Notes: generated by a model not told the origin, from the sequence alone. DNA of 64,000 nt from an uncultured Acidimicrobiales bacterium (GCA_951813325.1 OX638350.1:3143954-3207953); one strand, 5' to 3'. Counted from the first letter of the stretch, positions 52,399 to 61,676 are shown. A program made the numbers and translations.

Positions 52399-52851
52399 AG
52401 ATCGTGCTCGATCCTCGTATTCGCCACGATATGCCACCGCGGGTTGTGGTGGCCGACGCCGCCGGTCGGCGAGAGTGGCCGGTAACGGCTGCGGGCGACG
52501 AGTTCTCGGAGAGGCGCAGTGTCGAGTTCGGCACCGACTTCGGTGGCCATCGAGTCGATGATGTATCCAGCTCGTTGTGTGACCGCGGCCGGATAGGCGG
52601 AACCGACCGATGCCAGCTTGTGCGGGTCGACGATGTCGTCAATGAGGAAGTCGCCGATGATAGTCGCGACGTTGGACAGGCCTGCGCCTTGGTGTGGTGA
52701 CTCCACAAGGTCGAAGACGGTCACTTCCGGCGTCGACACCCAAATCCTCCCCGGTCGCGAAGTGCCGCCCGCGGCTGATCAGCCAATCGGCAAGCTCCCT
52801 CGGGGGGACTTTCTCCCGAATCATGGCGTCTACTGCATCAGATCTCGGCAT
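52395..52851 (-). pseudogene. abiEi: AbiEi-type antitoxin gene, internally deleted
   Basis: The 5' part (52851 to ~52740) reads DAMIREKVPPRELADWLISR and GRHFATGEDLG, like the winged-helix N-terminus of AbiEi. The 3' part (52739-52395) reads STPEVTVFDLVESP, GAGLSNVATIIGDFL and PRWHIVANTRIEHDL, the AbiEi C-terminus, but in a different frame. The central DNA-binding and linker region is absent, so a deletion with frameshift joined the two ends near 52738. Confidence 0.6.
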
Positions 52852-53029
52852 AATGCCGATGTTTGATACGTTTGACGGCAATCCTCTCAGCCAGTTAGCC
52901 CTGATTGTTCACGAGTTTTGGGGTCGGTCGGGTTCGCGTCCGCGGAAACGCCCCTCCGGTGTGGGGTGATGCGTGTTGTTGACAACGTATCTGACCCGCA
53001 GGAGGGTCTGTCAGGGCTAGGGGGGAAGC

Positions 53030-53803
53030 TCAGGGCAGGTTCCAGTCTTGGGTCTCCAGCGTGTCCAGATCCAACAGGGCGACCGCCTGCTCGGTGCCGT
53101 CGCAGTCGAGGCCCTTGACGGTTATTCCATCGCGCTCGATCTCATAGGCGTGGTGCCAGTGGCCGTGTACCACCAGCCTCGGGTGGATCGCCTCGACCAC
53201 CTCAGCCAACATCCGCTTCACTTGAAACGATGCCCGCTCATCGGCCTCTGGGATCCGCCATCCCTGGAGCCGGTAACCGATCGCGGGATGGTCGTGGCAC
53301 AACAACACATCGGCCGGGCCGCCGCTTATCGCCCGCTCCGCATCAGCCGGCGACGGGACCTCCTCGGCGGGAAACCAGTCATAGCCCGGCGTGCGAACCC
53401 CATGGTCGATGCTGAACGCGCCGCCCAGCGTCCGGAACCGCATCCCGTGCCAGTTCCACGCGCAACCCCTGGGCAGATACCACAAGCTCGGGTACATCTC
53501 CACCGGGTCAGCTGGGCCGCGATCAGGTCTACGCAAGCTGGCATGGAACCGCAGATGCTCATGGTCTTCATGGTTCCCATCCAAAAAGCAGACCGTGATC
53601 CCCGCGATGGCCGCGGCACGAGACATCCTCTTGGCGAACTCCTTCTGCGGCCACCACCCGAAATCCCCGAGCTGCACCACCATGTCCACCCCGTCGGCGG
53701 CGAGTTCCTCGATCACGCGGCGCGTCCACACCGCATTCGCATGCGTATCACCAACAAGCGCGACCCGCTTGCCCACTGGACTGGGAAGAACACCAGAAAC
53801 CAT
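53030..53803 (-). CDS. Calcineurin-like metallophosphoesterase
   Basis: A 257-aa phosphoesterase with the full metal-site series: GDTHAN (Asp19, His21), GDFG (Asp47), GNHED (Asn77, His78), an LLCHDHP histidine and GHWHH near 213. The substrate is not evident. ATG at 53803 follows AAGGG by 7 nt; longer in-frame starts to 53926 lack ribosome sites and homology. The 148-bp gap before it on the right of the abiE remnant holds nothing I can support. Confidence 0.8.
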   Translation of the reverse strand: MVSGVLPSPVGKRVALVGDTHANAVWTRRVIEELAADGVDMVVQLGDFGWWPQKEFAKRMSRAAAIAGITVCFLDGNHEDHEHLRFHASLRRPDRGPADPVEMYPSLWYLPRGCAWNWHGMRFRTLGGAFSIDHGVRTPGYDWFPAEEVPSPADAERAISGGPADVLLCHDHPAIGYRLQGWRIPEADERASFQVKRMLAEVVEAIHPRLVVHGHWHHAYEIERDGITVKGLDCDGTEQAVALLDLDTLETQDWNLP

Positions 53804-54238
53804 CGCCGAACCCTTCGACCTTTCACCCATTCCTACCAGCCAAAGCCCCGATTCCCACGAGAGGTTTCCCAAGGACGCGGATGCCGCATCGGAAGAGTCG
53901 ACAGCCGACATAGCCCATGGTGGCAACGCACGGGGAGGTGTCCTAGACCCGCACAGGCAACCCTGTAGTACAGAGGCAATCGGGCTTGGCTAACCAGCCT
54001 CCAGTTCTCGGGACTTGCTTGCCTTGATGTGCGGTCAGCGTTACAGATGTGGCGGTGTCGGATCCTGGACTGTTCAGCGTGCAAATCAATAGGTGCTCAA
54101 GCCCGCACTTCTGCGAGCGCGACCGCCGTGTCGGACTGTTCAGCGTGCAAATCAATAGGTGCTCAAGCAGAAACGGCTTCATCCCGACCGGGCCGTCTCT
54201 CAAGGATCCGCCAGCCTGCCGGAGGATGGCAAGGCCAG
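53804..54238. other. Gene-free stretch between the metallophosphoesterase and SDR genes
   Basis: About 435 bp without a supported gene. The only structure I see is the pair of 36-bp direct repeats at 54067-54168. Open frames through this stretch are short or shadows of neighbours. Confidence 0.5.
54067..54168. CRISPR. Two perfect 36-bp direct repeats with a 30-bp spacer (mini CRISPR-like unit)
   Basis: The repeat starts GGACTGTTCAGCGTGCAAAT and ends AGGTGCTCAAGC. Copies at 54067-54102 and 54133-54168 are identical over all 36 bases and enclose a 30-bp spacer (54103-54132). Repeat 36 with spacer 30 is the geometry of type II-C arrays. No cas gene, tracrRNA-like anti-repeat or AT-rich leader is visible in the window, and with only one spacer a simple duplication cannot be excluded. 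Confidence 0.5.
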
Positions 54239-55006
54239 CTAGCGCAAATACGCGTCCCCGCCGTCGATGTTCACCGTCGTGCCGGTCATGTAGCCGGCGG
54301 TGTCGCTGCACAGGAAGGCCACCACTCGGCCGATGTCGATTTCGGCGTCCCCCACCCGCTTCAGCGCGAACCGCTCCTGGAGCGCGGCGAAGCCGTCGGG
54401 GTTGAAGCCCTTCCAGTCCTCCATGGCCGGCGACATCGCCACCGGCATCAAGGTGATGGCCCGGATCCCGTCGGCCCCCCACTCCATGGCCGCCGCCCGG
54501 GTTATGGACTGGATGGCCGACTTCACCCCGGCATACACCCCCATGCCGCTGGGGTCGGTCTTGAGGCTGGAGCCCGAGCCCTGGTTGATGATCACCCCGC
54601 CGCCCCTCAAATGGGGATGGCACAGCCGCATGAACCGGATGGCGGCCAGCGCCCCCGAGGTCCACGCCGCCATGCACGCCTCGTCGCTCACCTCCAGCAA
54701 GTGCCCGTGAGGCACCTGCTGGGCGTTGTTCACCAAGATGTCGACGGTGCCGAAGCGCTCCACGGTTAGGTCCACGCACGCTTGGATCTGGTCCAGCTCG
54801 TTCACGTCGCACACCAGCGCCAAAGCCGACCCGCCCCGCTCGGCGACCTCGGCGGCCACCGCCTGCACCTTCGACCCGGTTCGGGCCGCCACCGCGACCC
54901 CCGCCCCCTCAGCCGCCAAGGCCAGGGCGATTCCCCGACCCACCCCCTGGCCCCCGCCGGTAACAATGGCCGTCTTCCCGTCAAGCATTCCCATGGCGTC
55001 GAACAC
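54239..55006 (-). CDS. Short-chain dehydrogenase/reductase
   Basis: A ~255-aa SDR. The cofactor loop is VTGGGQGVGRGIALAL, the structural motif is NNAQQ (usually NNAG), the catalytic serine lies in QGSGSS and the active site is YAGVK. C-terminus MTGTTVNIDGGDAYLR is typical of SDRs that act on 2-oxo or hydroxyacyl substrates. The start may be GTG 55006, ATG 54994 or ATG 54988 (MLDGKTAIVTGG). Confidence 0.85.
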   Translation of the reverse strand: MFDAMGMLDGKTAIVTGGGQGVGRGIALALAAEGAGVAVAARTGSKVQAVAAEVAERGGSALALVCDVNELDQIQACVDLTVERFGTVDILVNNAQQVPHGHLLEVSDEACMAAWTSGALAAIRFMRLCHPHLRGGGVIINQGSGSSLKTDPSGMGVYAGVKSAIQSITRAAAMEWGADGIRAITLMPVAMSPAMEDWKGFNPDGFAALQERFALKRVGDAEIDIGRVVAFLCSDTAGYMTGTTVNIDGGDAYLR

Positions 55007-55039
55007 TACCCCCGCCCCGGGCAGCAGGGCTCGTGCCTG

Positions 55040-55339
55040 CTAGCCCTCCGTCACGTCCTGCACCAAATCGTCCTCCACCTCGCCGCCGTCGGCGATCAGA
55101 ATCCTCCGGCCCGAGGCCGACAGCGCCGACTCGGCCATCTCGAACCCGAACCGCGCGAGCCGGTCCCGGTGCTCCACAATGATCGTCCCCACCTCCGGGT
55201 CCGACAACAACCGCATCAGCTTGCGGCGCTTCCCGCTCAAACCGGAACCGACCTCAGACACCACCCGCCCCACCTCCAGGCCCCGCCCGGCGGCCGCCCC
55301 CGTCCTGTTTCCGGTGTTCGGGTTCGGGTGGGCGCCCAT
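55040..55339 (-). pseudogene. Array paralogue start fused in frame to an IS607-type TnpA recombinase fragment
   Basis: The frame opens with the same ATG and leader as the array genes (MGAHPNPNTGNRTGA) at the TGATG junction after copy A. Within ~22 residues it becomes VVSEVGSGLSGKRRKLMRLL, VGTIIVEHRDRLARFGFE and EVEDDLVQDVTE, the core of IS607-family serine recombinases. It stops after 99 aa. The N-terminal HTH and the catalytic-Ser segment of TnpA are missing, so it should be inactive. No tnpB is nearby. Confidence 0.7.
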
Positions 55340-56389
55340 CAGCAGGCTCTCCAGTCGTAGTTGGTGGTGTTGTCCAGCCCCTGGGCCCTGAGCCACGCCC
55401 AGTACAGCCACTGGGCGGCGAAGCGCTGCGAGTTGCACGGATTGGCGGGGTCGCGGGCCGGCACGGCCTCGGGCACGCACACCGCCCGCTCATACCCCGC
55501 GGCCACCATGCGCTCCACCAGCTCCTCGCAGCGGACCTCGAACGGGCGCAGCGGATCGGGATCAGTGCCGTCCGGGCCCGTCGGGCAATCCCATATCGTG
55601 TGCTCGTGGTTGGTCCCCGAGATCGTCCGCACCCGCCGGTTCAACAGCGCCTCGTACACGCACGCCTTGTCGCGGCCGTCCAAAACCACCGGCCCCCACG
55701 CAGCCGAAATAAAGATCGAGCAGATTAGTGCGGAGACTTCGTAGGTGGCCAGAGACTCCTCCAGCCAGCCCCGCCGCACCATCTCCTGTCGATACTCGTA
55801 TTTCTCGCGCATGCACTGGGTCATCCAGTCCAGGTCAGCCTGCCCCTCCCCAGCCGGGGGCCACGGGCTCTTCGTCTCAGCCTGGGACCACACCCGAGTC
55901 GCCACCGGCTGGCCCCGGGAGTTGTAGGCCCACCCCGTCCCGCCGCCCCACAGCTCCTCGGCCGGCTCGGGATCGGGGTCGGGGCAGCCGCCGGGCACCA
56001 CCTCGGTGTCGATATCGAACCGGCACCGATACGCGTTCAACAGCGCCTCCTGAGCGGCCACCAGCCGGTCGCGCACCGCGATGTCATCCGCATCGGGCTC
56101 GCCCTCGAACCCGCCCGGCCCAGCCGCGGGCCGCACCGGCGCGCCGTCCGCGCACCCGCCGGGCACCAGCTCGGCATCGACGCCGAACCGGCACCGATAC
56201 GCGTTCAACAGCGCCTCCTGGTCCGCCACCAGCCGGTCGCGCACCGCGATATCATCGGCGGTCTGCGCCGCCACCGGCACAACAACGAAGGGCGCGGCCA
56301 GCACCAAACCGGCGGCCAGCGCGCCCGCCGCCGCAGCCGCCGCGGCGGCCCGGCGCGGCCGCGGTTCTCGTGTTGGCTCGGGTGCCCAT
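55339..56389 (-). pseudogene. Array paralogue copy A (secreted Cys-rich), frameshifted in the signal peptide
   Basis: From ~56307 to 55339 the frame gives the full mature protein: two Cys modules (QEALLNAYRCRF twice), the WGGGTGWAYNSRGQPVATRV segment and the Cys-rich C-terminal domain ending YDWRAC. The ATG coupled to copy B at 56389 is in a different frame and stops after 45 codons, because one base is gained or lost in the GCG/GCC-rich signal-peptide tract. Either a disabled copy, a slippage-controlled copy or a sequencing error. Confidence 0.7.
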
Positions 56390-57459
56390 CAGCAGGCTCT
56401 CCAGTCGTATTTGGTGGTGTTGTCCAGCCCCTGGGCCCGCAGCCACGCCCAGTACAGCCACTGGGCGGCGAAGCGCTGCGAGTTGCACGGATTGGCGGGG
56501 TCGCGGGCCGGCACGGCCTCGGGCACGCACACCGCCCGCTCATACCCCGCGGCCACCATGCGCTCCACCAGCTCGCGGCAGCGGATCTCGAACGGGCGCA
56601 GCGGATCGGGATCAGTGCCGTCCGGGCCCGTCGGGCAATCCCACATCGTCCACGCGCGATTCCGCACCGAGATCGTCCGCACCCGCCGGTTCATCAGCGC
56701 CTCGTACACGCACGCCTTGTCGCGGCCGTCCAACACCACCGGCCCCCACGCAGCCGAAATATGGATCGAACAGCTTAATGCGGTAACTTCGTAGGTGGCC
56801 AGGGACTCCTCCATCCAGCCCCGCCGCACCCTCTCCTGCCGATACTCGTGATTCTCGCGCATGCACTGGGTCATCCAGTCCAGCTCGAACTGGCCCTCCC
56901 CCGCAGGGGGCCACGGGCTCTTCGTCTCAGCCTGGGACCACACCCGAGTCGCCACCGGCTCGCCCCGGGAGTTGTACGCCCACCCCGTCCCGCCGCCCCA
57001 CAGCTCCTCGGCCGGCTCGGGATCGGGGTCGGGGCAGCCGCCGGGCACCACCTCGGTGTCGATGTCGAACCGGCACCGATAGGCGTTCAACAGCGCCTCC
57101 TGGTCGGCCACCAGCCGGTCGCGCACCGCGATGTCCTCCGCATCGGGCTCGCCCTCGAACCCGCCCGGCCCGGCCGCGGGCCGCATCGGCGCGCCGTCCG
57201 CGCACCCGCCGGGCACCTGCTCTATGTCGACGTCGAACCGGCACCGGTAGGCGTTCAACAGCGCCTCCTGGTCGGCGACCAGCTCGTCGCGCACTGCGAT
57301 GTCCCCGGCGGTCTGCGCCGCCGCCGTCACAACCGCGAAGGGCGCGGCCAGCACCAAACCGGCGGCCAGCGCGCGCACCAGCGCGGCGGCCGCGGCGACG
57401 CAGCGGACCGCGCCCGCCCCCGTCCTGTTTCCGGTGTTCGGGTTCGGGCGGGCGCCCAT
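56389..57459 (-). CDS. Array paralogue copy B: secreted Cys-rich two-module protein
   Basis: 356 aa. Residues 1-48 are a long Arg-containing signal peptide with an Ala/Leu core (cleavage after AAA, before Gln-Thr). Module 1 (53-86) and module 2 (109-142) each carry QEALLNAYRCRF and a second Cys 13 residues on. Residues 150-185 hold EELWGGGTGWAYNSRGEPVA; 190-236 are the block that varies between copies (MTQCMRENHEYRQER); 237-356 hold VVLDGRDKACVYEAL, MWDCPTGPDGTDPD, AVCVPEAVPARDP and QRFAAQWLYWAWLRAQG. Twelve cysteines remain after cleavage, the last being the C-terminal residue. I recognise no known family. The start ATG overlaps the copy C stop (TGATG); Asp/Glu and Arg are well mixed, so it reads as a soluble exported domain. 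Confidence 0.75.
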   Translation of the reverse strand: MGARPNPNTGNRTGAGAVRCVAAAAALVRALAAGLVLAAPFAVVTAAAQTAGDIAVRDELVADQEALLNAYRCRFDVDIEQVPGGCADGAPMRPAAGPGGFEGEPDAEDIAVRDRLVADQEALLNAYRCRFDIDTEVVPGGCPDPDPEPAEELWGGGTGWAYNSRGEPVATRVWSQAETKSPWPPAGEGQFELDWMTQCMRENHEYRQERVRRGWMEESLATYEVTALSCSIHISAAWGPVVLDGRDKACVYEALMNRRVRTISVRNRAWTMWDCPTGPDGTDPDPLRPFEIRCRELVERMVAAGYERAVCVPEAVPARDPANPCNSQRFAAQWLYWAWLRAQGLDNTTKYDWRAC

Positions 57460-58520
57460 CAGCACGGCCTCCAGTCGTATTTGGTGGTGTTGTCCAGCCC
57501 CTGGGACCTGAGCCACGCCCAGTACAGCCACTGGGCGGCGAAGCGCTGCGAGTTGCACGGATTGGCGGGGTCGCGGGCCGGCACGGCCTCGGGCACGCAC
57601 ACCGCCCGCTCGTACCCCGCGGCCACCATGCGCTCCACCAGCTCGCGGCACCGGACCTCGAACGGGCGCAGCGGATCGGGATCAGTGCCGTCCGGGCCCG
57701 TCGGGCAATCCCACATCGTGTGCACGTCGTTGGTCCCCGAGATCGTCCGCACCCACCGGTTCATCAGCGCCTCGTACACGCACGCCTTGTCGCGGCCGTC
57801 CAAAACCACCGGCCCCCACGCATCCGAAATAAAGATCGAGCAGGTTAGTGCGGAGACTTCGTAGGTGGCCAGAGACTCCTCCATCCAGCCCCGCCGCACC
57901 ATCTCCTGCCGACGGTCGTGATCCTCGCGCATGCACTGGGTCATCCAGTCCAGGTCAGCCTGCCCCTCCCCCGCGGGGGGCCAGGGGTTGCGGGTCTCGG
58001 CCTGGGACCACACCCGAGTCGCCACCGGCTGGCCCCGGGAGTTGTAGGCCCACCCCGTCCCGCCGCCCCACAGCTCCTCGGCCGGCTCGGGATCGGGGTC
58101 GGGGCAGCCGCCGGGCACCACCTCGGTGTCGATTTCGAACCGGCACCGATAGGCGTTCAACAGCGCCTCCTGGTCCGCCACCAGCCGGTCGCGCACCGCG
58201 ATGTCATCCGCATCGGGCTCGCCGTCGAACCCGCCCGGCCCGGCCGCGGGCCGCACCGGCACACCGTCCGCGCACCCGCCGGGCACCAGCTCGGTGTCGA
58301 CGCCGAACCGGCACCGATACGCGTTCAACAGGGCCTCCTGGTCGGCGACCAGCTCGTCGCGCACCGCGATATCCCCGGCGGTCTGCGCCGCCGCCGGCGC
58401 AACCGCGAAGGGCGCGGTCAGCACCAAACCGGCAGCCAGCACGCCCACCGCCGCGGCGACGCAGCGGACCGCGCCCGCCCCCGTCCTGTTTCCGGTGTTC
58501 GGGTTCGGGTGGGCGCCCAT
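57459..58520 (-). CDS. Array paralogue copy C: secreted Cys-rich two-module protein
   Basis: 353 aa, same layout as copy B. Leader starts MGAHPNPNTGNRTGAGAV. The variable block reads CMREDHDRRQEMVRRGWMEE and then TCSIFISDAWG, matching copy G closely; the following segment is WVRTISGTNDVHTMWDC. It ends YDWRPC. Start overlaps the copy D stop by one base. Confidence 0.75.
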   Translation of the reverse strand: MGAHPNPNTGNRTGAGAVRCVAAAVGVLAAGLVLTAPFAVAPAAAQTAGDIAVRDELVADQEALLNAYRCRFGVDTELVPGGCADGVPVRPAAGPGGFDGEPDADDIAVRDRLVADQEALLNAYRCRFEIDTEVVPGGCPDPDPEPAEELWGGGTGWAYNSRGQPVATRVWSQAETRNPWPPAGEGQADLDWMTQCMREDHDRRQEMVRRGWMEESLATYEVSALTCSIFISDAWGPVVLDGRDKACVYEALMNRWVRTISGTNDVHTMWDCPTGPDGTDPDPLRPFEVRCRELVERMVAAGYERAVCVPEAVPARDPANPCNSQRFAAQWLYWAWLRSQGLDNTTKYDWRPC

Positions 58521-59566
58521 CAGCACGGCCTCCAGTCGTAGTTGGTGGTGTTGTCCAATCCCTGGGCCCGCAGCCACGCCCAGTACAGCCACTGGGCGGC
58601 GAAGCGCTGCGAGTTGCACGGCCGCTGCGGGTCGCGGGCCGGCACGGCCTCGGGCACGCACGCCGCCCGCTCGTACCCCGCGGCCACCATGCGCTCCACC
58701 AGCTCCTCGCAGCGGACCTCAAACGGGCGCAGCGGATCGGGATCAGTGCCGTCTGGACCCGTCGGGCAATCCCACATCGTCCACGCGTGATTCTGCCCCG
58801 AGATCGTCCGCACCCACCGGTTCAACAGCGCCTCGTACACGCACGCCTTGTCGCGGCCGTCCAAAACCACCGGCCCCCACGCAGCCGAAATATAGATTGA
58901 GCAGACCAGTGCGGAAACTTCGTAGGTGGCCAGAGACTGGTCCAGCCAGCCCCGCCGCACCCTCTCCTGCCGATACTCATATTCCTCGCGCATGCACTGG
59001 GTCATCCAGTCCAGGTCAGCCTGCCCCTCCCCAGCCGGGGGCCACGGGCTCTTCGTCTCAGCCTGGGACCACACCCGAGTCGCCACCGGCTCGCCCCGGG
59101 AGTTGTAGGCCCACCCCGTCCCGCCGCCCCACAGCTCCTCGGCCGGCTCGGGGTCGGGGCAGCCGCCGGGCACCACCTCGGTGTCGACGGCGAACCGGCA
59201 CCGATAGGCGTTCAACAGCGCCTCCTGAGCAGCCACCAGATCGTCGCGCACCGCGATGTCATCCGCATCGGGCTCGCCGTCGAACCCGGCGGGCCCGGCC
59301 GCGGGCTGAGCCGGCGCGCCGCCCGAGCAGCCGCCGGGCACCACCTCGGCATCGACGCCGAACCGGCACCGATAGGCGTTCAACAGCGCCTCCTGGTCGG
59401 CGACCAGCTCGTCGCGCACCGCGATGTCCCCGGCGGTCTGCGCCGCCGCCGGCACAACCGCGAAGGACGCGGCCAGCACCAAACCAGCAGCCAGCACGCC
59501 CACCACCGCGGCCGCCGCGGCAACCCGGCGGGCCAACGCCACCCCGGTCCTCGTGTTGGCGCCCAT
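58520..59566 (-). CDS. Array paralogue copy D: secreted Cys-rich two-module protein
   Basis: 348 aa. The leader is shorter (MGANTRTGVALARR). Module 1 has DAEVVPGGC rather than AELVPGGC; the linker is AGPAGFDGEP. The variable block is CMREEYEYRQERVRRGWLDQ with VCSIYISAAWG; then WVRTISGQNHAWTMWDC. The conserved VCVPEA is ACVPEA here and the next stretch is RDPQRPCNSQRF. Ends YDWRPC. Confidence 0.75.
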   Translation of the reverse strand: MGANTRTGVALARRVAAAAAVVGVLAAGLVLAASFAVVPAAAQTAGDIAVRDELVADQEALLNAYRCRFGVDAEVVPGGCSGGAPAQPAAGPAGFDGEPDADDIAVRDDLVAAQEALLNAYRCRFAVDTEVVPGGCPDPEPAEELWGGGTGWAYNSRGEPVATRVWSQAETKSPWPPAGEGQADLDWMTQCMREEYEYRQERVRRGWLDQSLATYEVSALVCSIYISAAWGPVVLDGRDKACVYEALLNRWVRTISGQNHAWTMWDCPTGPDGTDPDPLRPFEVRCEELVERMVAAGYERAACVPEAVPARDPQRPCNSQRFAAQWLYWAWLRAQGLDNTTNYDWRPC

Positions 59567-60627
59567 CAGCAGGCTCTCCAGTCGTATTTGGTGGTGTTGT
59601 CCAGCCCCTGGGACCTGAGCCACGCCCAGTACAGCCACTGGGCGGCGAAGCGCTGCGAGTTGCACGGCCGCTGCGGGTCGCGGGCCGGCACGGCCTCGGG
59701 CACGCACACCGCCCGCTCATACCCCGCGGCCACCATGCGCTCCACCAGCTCCTCGCAGCGGACCTCAAACGGGCGCAGCGGATCAGGATCAGTGCCGTCC
59801 GGGCCCGTCGGGCAATCCCATATCGTGTGCTCGTGGTTGGTCCCCGAGATCGTCCGCACCCGCCGGTTCAACAGCGCCTCGTACACGCACGCCTTGTCGC
59901 GGCCGTCCAAAACCACCGGCCCCCACGCAGCCGAAATATGGATCGAGCAGATTAGTGCGGAGACTTCGTAGGTGGCCAGAGACTCCTCCAGCCAGCCCCG
60001 CCGCACCATCTCCTGTCGATACTCGTATTTCTCGCGCATGCACTGGGTCATCCAGTCCAGGTCAGCCTGCCCCTCCCCAGCCGGGGGCCACGGGCTCTTC
60101 GTCTCAGCCTGGGACCACACCCGAGTCGCCACCGGCTGGCCCCGGGAGTTGTAGGCCCACCCCGTCCCGCCGCCCCACAGCTCCTCGGCCGGCTCGGGAT
60201 CGGGGTCGGGGCAGCCGCCGGGCACCACCTCGGTGTCGATATCGAACCGGCACCGATACGCGTTCAACAGCGCCTCCTGAGCGGCCACCAGCCGGTCGCG
60301 CACCGCGATGTCATCCGCATCGGGCTCGCCGTCGAACCCGCCCGGCCCAGCCGCGGGCCGCACCGGCGCGCCGTCCGCGCACCCGCCGGGCACCTGCTCA
60401 GCATCGACGCCGAACCGGCACCGATACGCGTTCAACAGCGCCTCCTGGTCCGCTATCAACTCGTCGCGCGCCGCAATGTCATCCGCAGTCTGCGCCGCCA
60501 CCGGCACAACAACGAAGGGCGCGGCCAGCAACAGGCCAGCGGCCAGCGCGCCCACCGCCGCGGCGGCGCGGCGCGCCAACGTTGCTCTGGTTCTCGTCCC
60601 GGCTCTCGTGTTGCCGCGGGCACCCAT
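59566..60627 (-). CDS. Array paralogue copy E: secreted Cys-rich two-module protein
   Basis: 353 aa. Leader MGARGNTRAGTRTRATLA. Module 1 starts DIAARDELIADQ (Val to Ala in the otherwise fixed VRD). From residue ~110 onward it is nearly identical to copy A, including CMREKYEYRQEMVRRGWLEE and ISGTNHEHTIWDC, but carries RDPQRPCNSQRF like D and G. Ends YDWRAC. Confidence 0.75.
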   Translation of the reverse strand: MGARGNTRAGTRTRATLARRAAAAVGALAAGLLLAAPFVVVPVAAQTADDIAARDELIADQEALLNAYRCRFGVDAEQVPGGCADGAPVRPAAGPGGFDGEPDADDIAVRDRLVAAQEALLNAYRCRFDIDTEVVPGGCPDPDPEPAEELWGGGTGWAYNSRGQPVATRVWSQAETKSPWPPAGEGQADLDWMTQCMREKYEYRQEMVRRGWLEESLATYEVSALICSIHISAAWGPVVLDGRDKACVYEALLNRRVRTISGTNHEHTIWDCPTGPDGTDPDPLRPFEVRCEELVERMVAAGYERAVCVPEAVPARDPQRPCNSQRFAAQWLYWAWLRSQGLDNTTKYDWRAC

Positions 60628-61676
60628 CAGCACGGCCTCCAGTCGTACTTCGCGGTGTTGTCCAGCCCCTGGGCCCTGAGCCATGTGAAGTACAGCCACT
60701 GGGCGGCGAAGCGCTGCGAGTCGCACGGATCGGCGGGGTCGCGGGCCGGCACGGTCCCGGGCCAGCACACCGCTCGCTCGTACCCGGCGGCCACCATGCG
60801 CTCCACCAGCTCGCGGCAGCGGACCTCAAACGGGCGCAGCGGATCAGGATCAGTGCCGTCCGAACCCGTCGGGCAATCCCACATCGTCCACGCGCGATTC
60901 CGCACCGAGATCGTCCGCACCCGCCGGTTCAACAGCGCCTCGTACACACACGCCTTGTCCCGGCCGTCCAACACCACCGGCCCCCACGCAGCCGAGAGGT
61001 GTATCGAACACCCGCGAGCGGCCTCGTCGTAGGACAACCACGACTCGTCCACCCCCCCTCGCCGAACCGCCTCCGCCACGAAGACGTGTCTCTCGCGCAT
61101 GCACCGGGTCATCCAGTCCAGCTCGAACTGGCCCTCCCCCGCAGGGGGCCACGGGCTCTTCGTCTCAGCCTGGGACCACACCCGAGTCGCCACCGGCTGG
61201 CCCCGGGAGTTGTAGGCCCACCCCGTCCCGCCGCCCCACAGCTCCTCGGCCGGCTCGGGGTCGGGGCAGCCGCCGGGCACCACCTCGGTGTCGACGGCGA
61301 ACCGGCACCGATACGCGTTCAACAGCGCCTCCTGAGCAGCCACCAGCCGGTCGCGCACCGCGATGTCATCCGCATCGGGCTCGCCGTCGAACCCGGCCGG
61401 CCCGGCCGCGGGCCGCGCCGGCGCGCCGTCCGCGCACCCGCCGGGCACCTGCTCTATGTCGACGTCGAACCGGCACCGATAGGCGTTCAACAGCGCCTCT
61501 TGGTCCGCGATCAGCTCGTCGCGCACCGCGATATCCCCGGCGGTCTGCGCCGCCGCCGGCACAACCGCGAAGGGCGCGGCCAGCACCAAACCGGCAGCCA
61601 ACACGCCCACCGCCGCGGCGGCCAGCGCGCCCACCGCCGCCGCGGCCGCGGTTCTCGTGTTGGCTCGGGCGCCCAT
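60627..61676 (-). CDS. Array paralogue copy F: secreted Cys-rich two-module protein
   Basis: 349 aa. Leader MGARANTRTAAAAAVGALA. The variable block differs most from the others: CMRERHVFVAEAVRRGGVDE, then WLSYDEAARGCSIHLSAAWG. Near the C-terminus it has AVCWPGTVPARDPADPCDSQ and LYFTWLRAQGLDNTAKYDW, again divergent. Start and stop positions and all cysteines are kept. Confidence 0.75.
   Translation of the reverse strand: MGARANTRTAAAAAVGALAAAAVGVLAAGLVLAAPFAVVPAAAQTAGDIAVRDELIADQEALLNAYRCRFDVDIEQVPGGCADGAPARPAAGPAGFDGEPDADDIAVRDRLVAAQEALLNAYRCRFAVDTEVVPGGCPDPEPAEELWGGGTGWAYNSRGQPVATRVWSQAETKSPWPPAGEGQFELDWMTRCMRERHVFVAEAVRRGGVDESWLSYDEAARGCSIHLSAAWGPVVLDGRDKACVYEALLNRRVRTISVRNRAWTMWDCPTGSDGTDPDPLRPFEVRCRELVERMVAAGYERAVCWPGTVPARDPADPCDSQRFAAQWLYFTWLRAQGLDNTAKYDWRPC

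Noticed and set aside
51962..54246. A 16-bp identical sequence (AAGGCCAGCTAGCGCA) at 51962 and 54231
   Set aside because: One such match is expected by chance in 64 kb of high-GC sequence. No flanking symmetry or element structure supports att sites or repeats.
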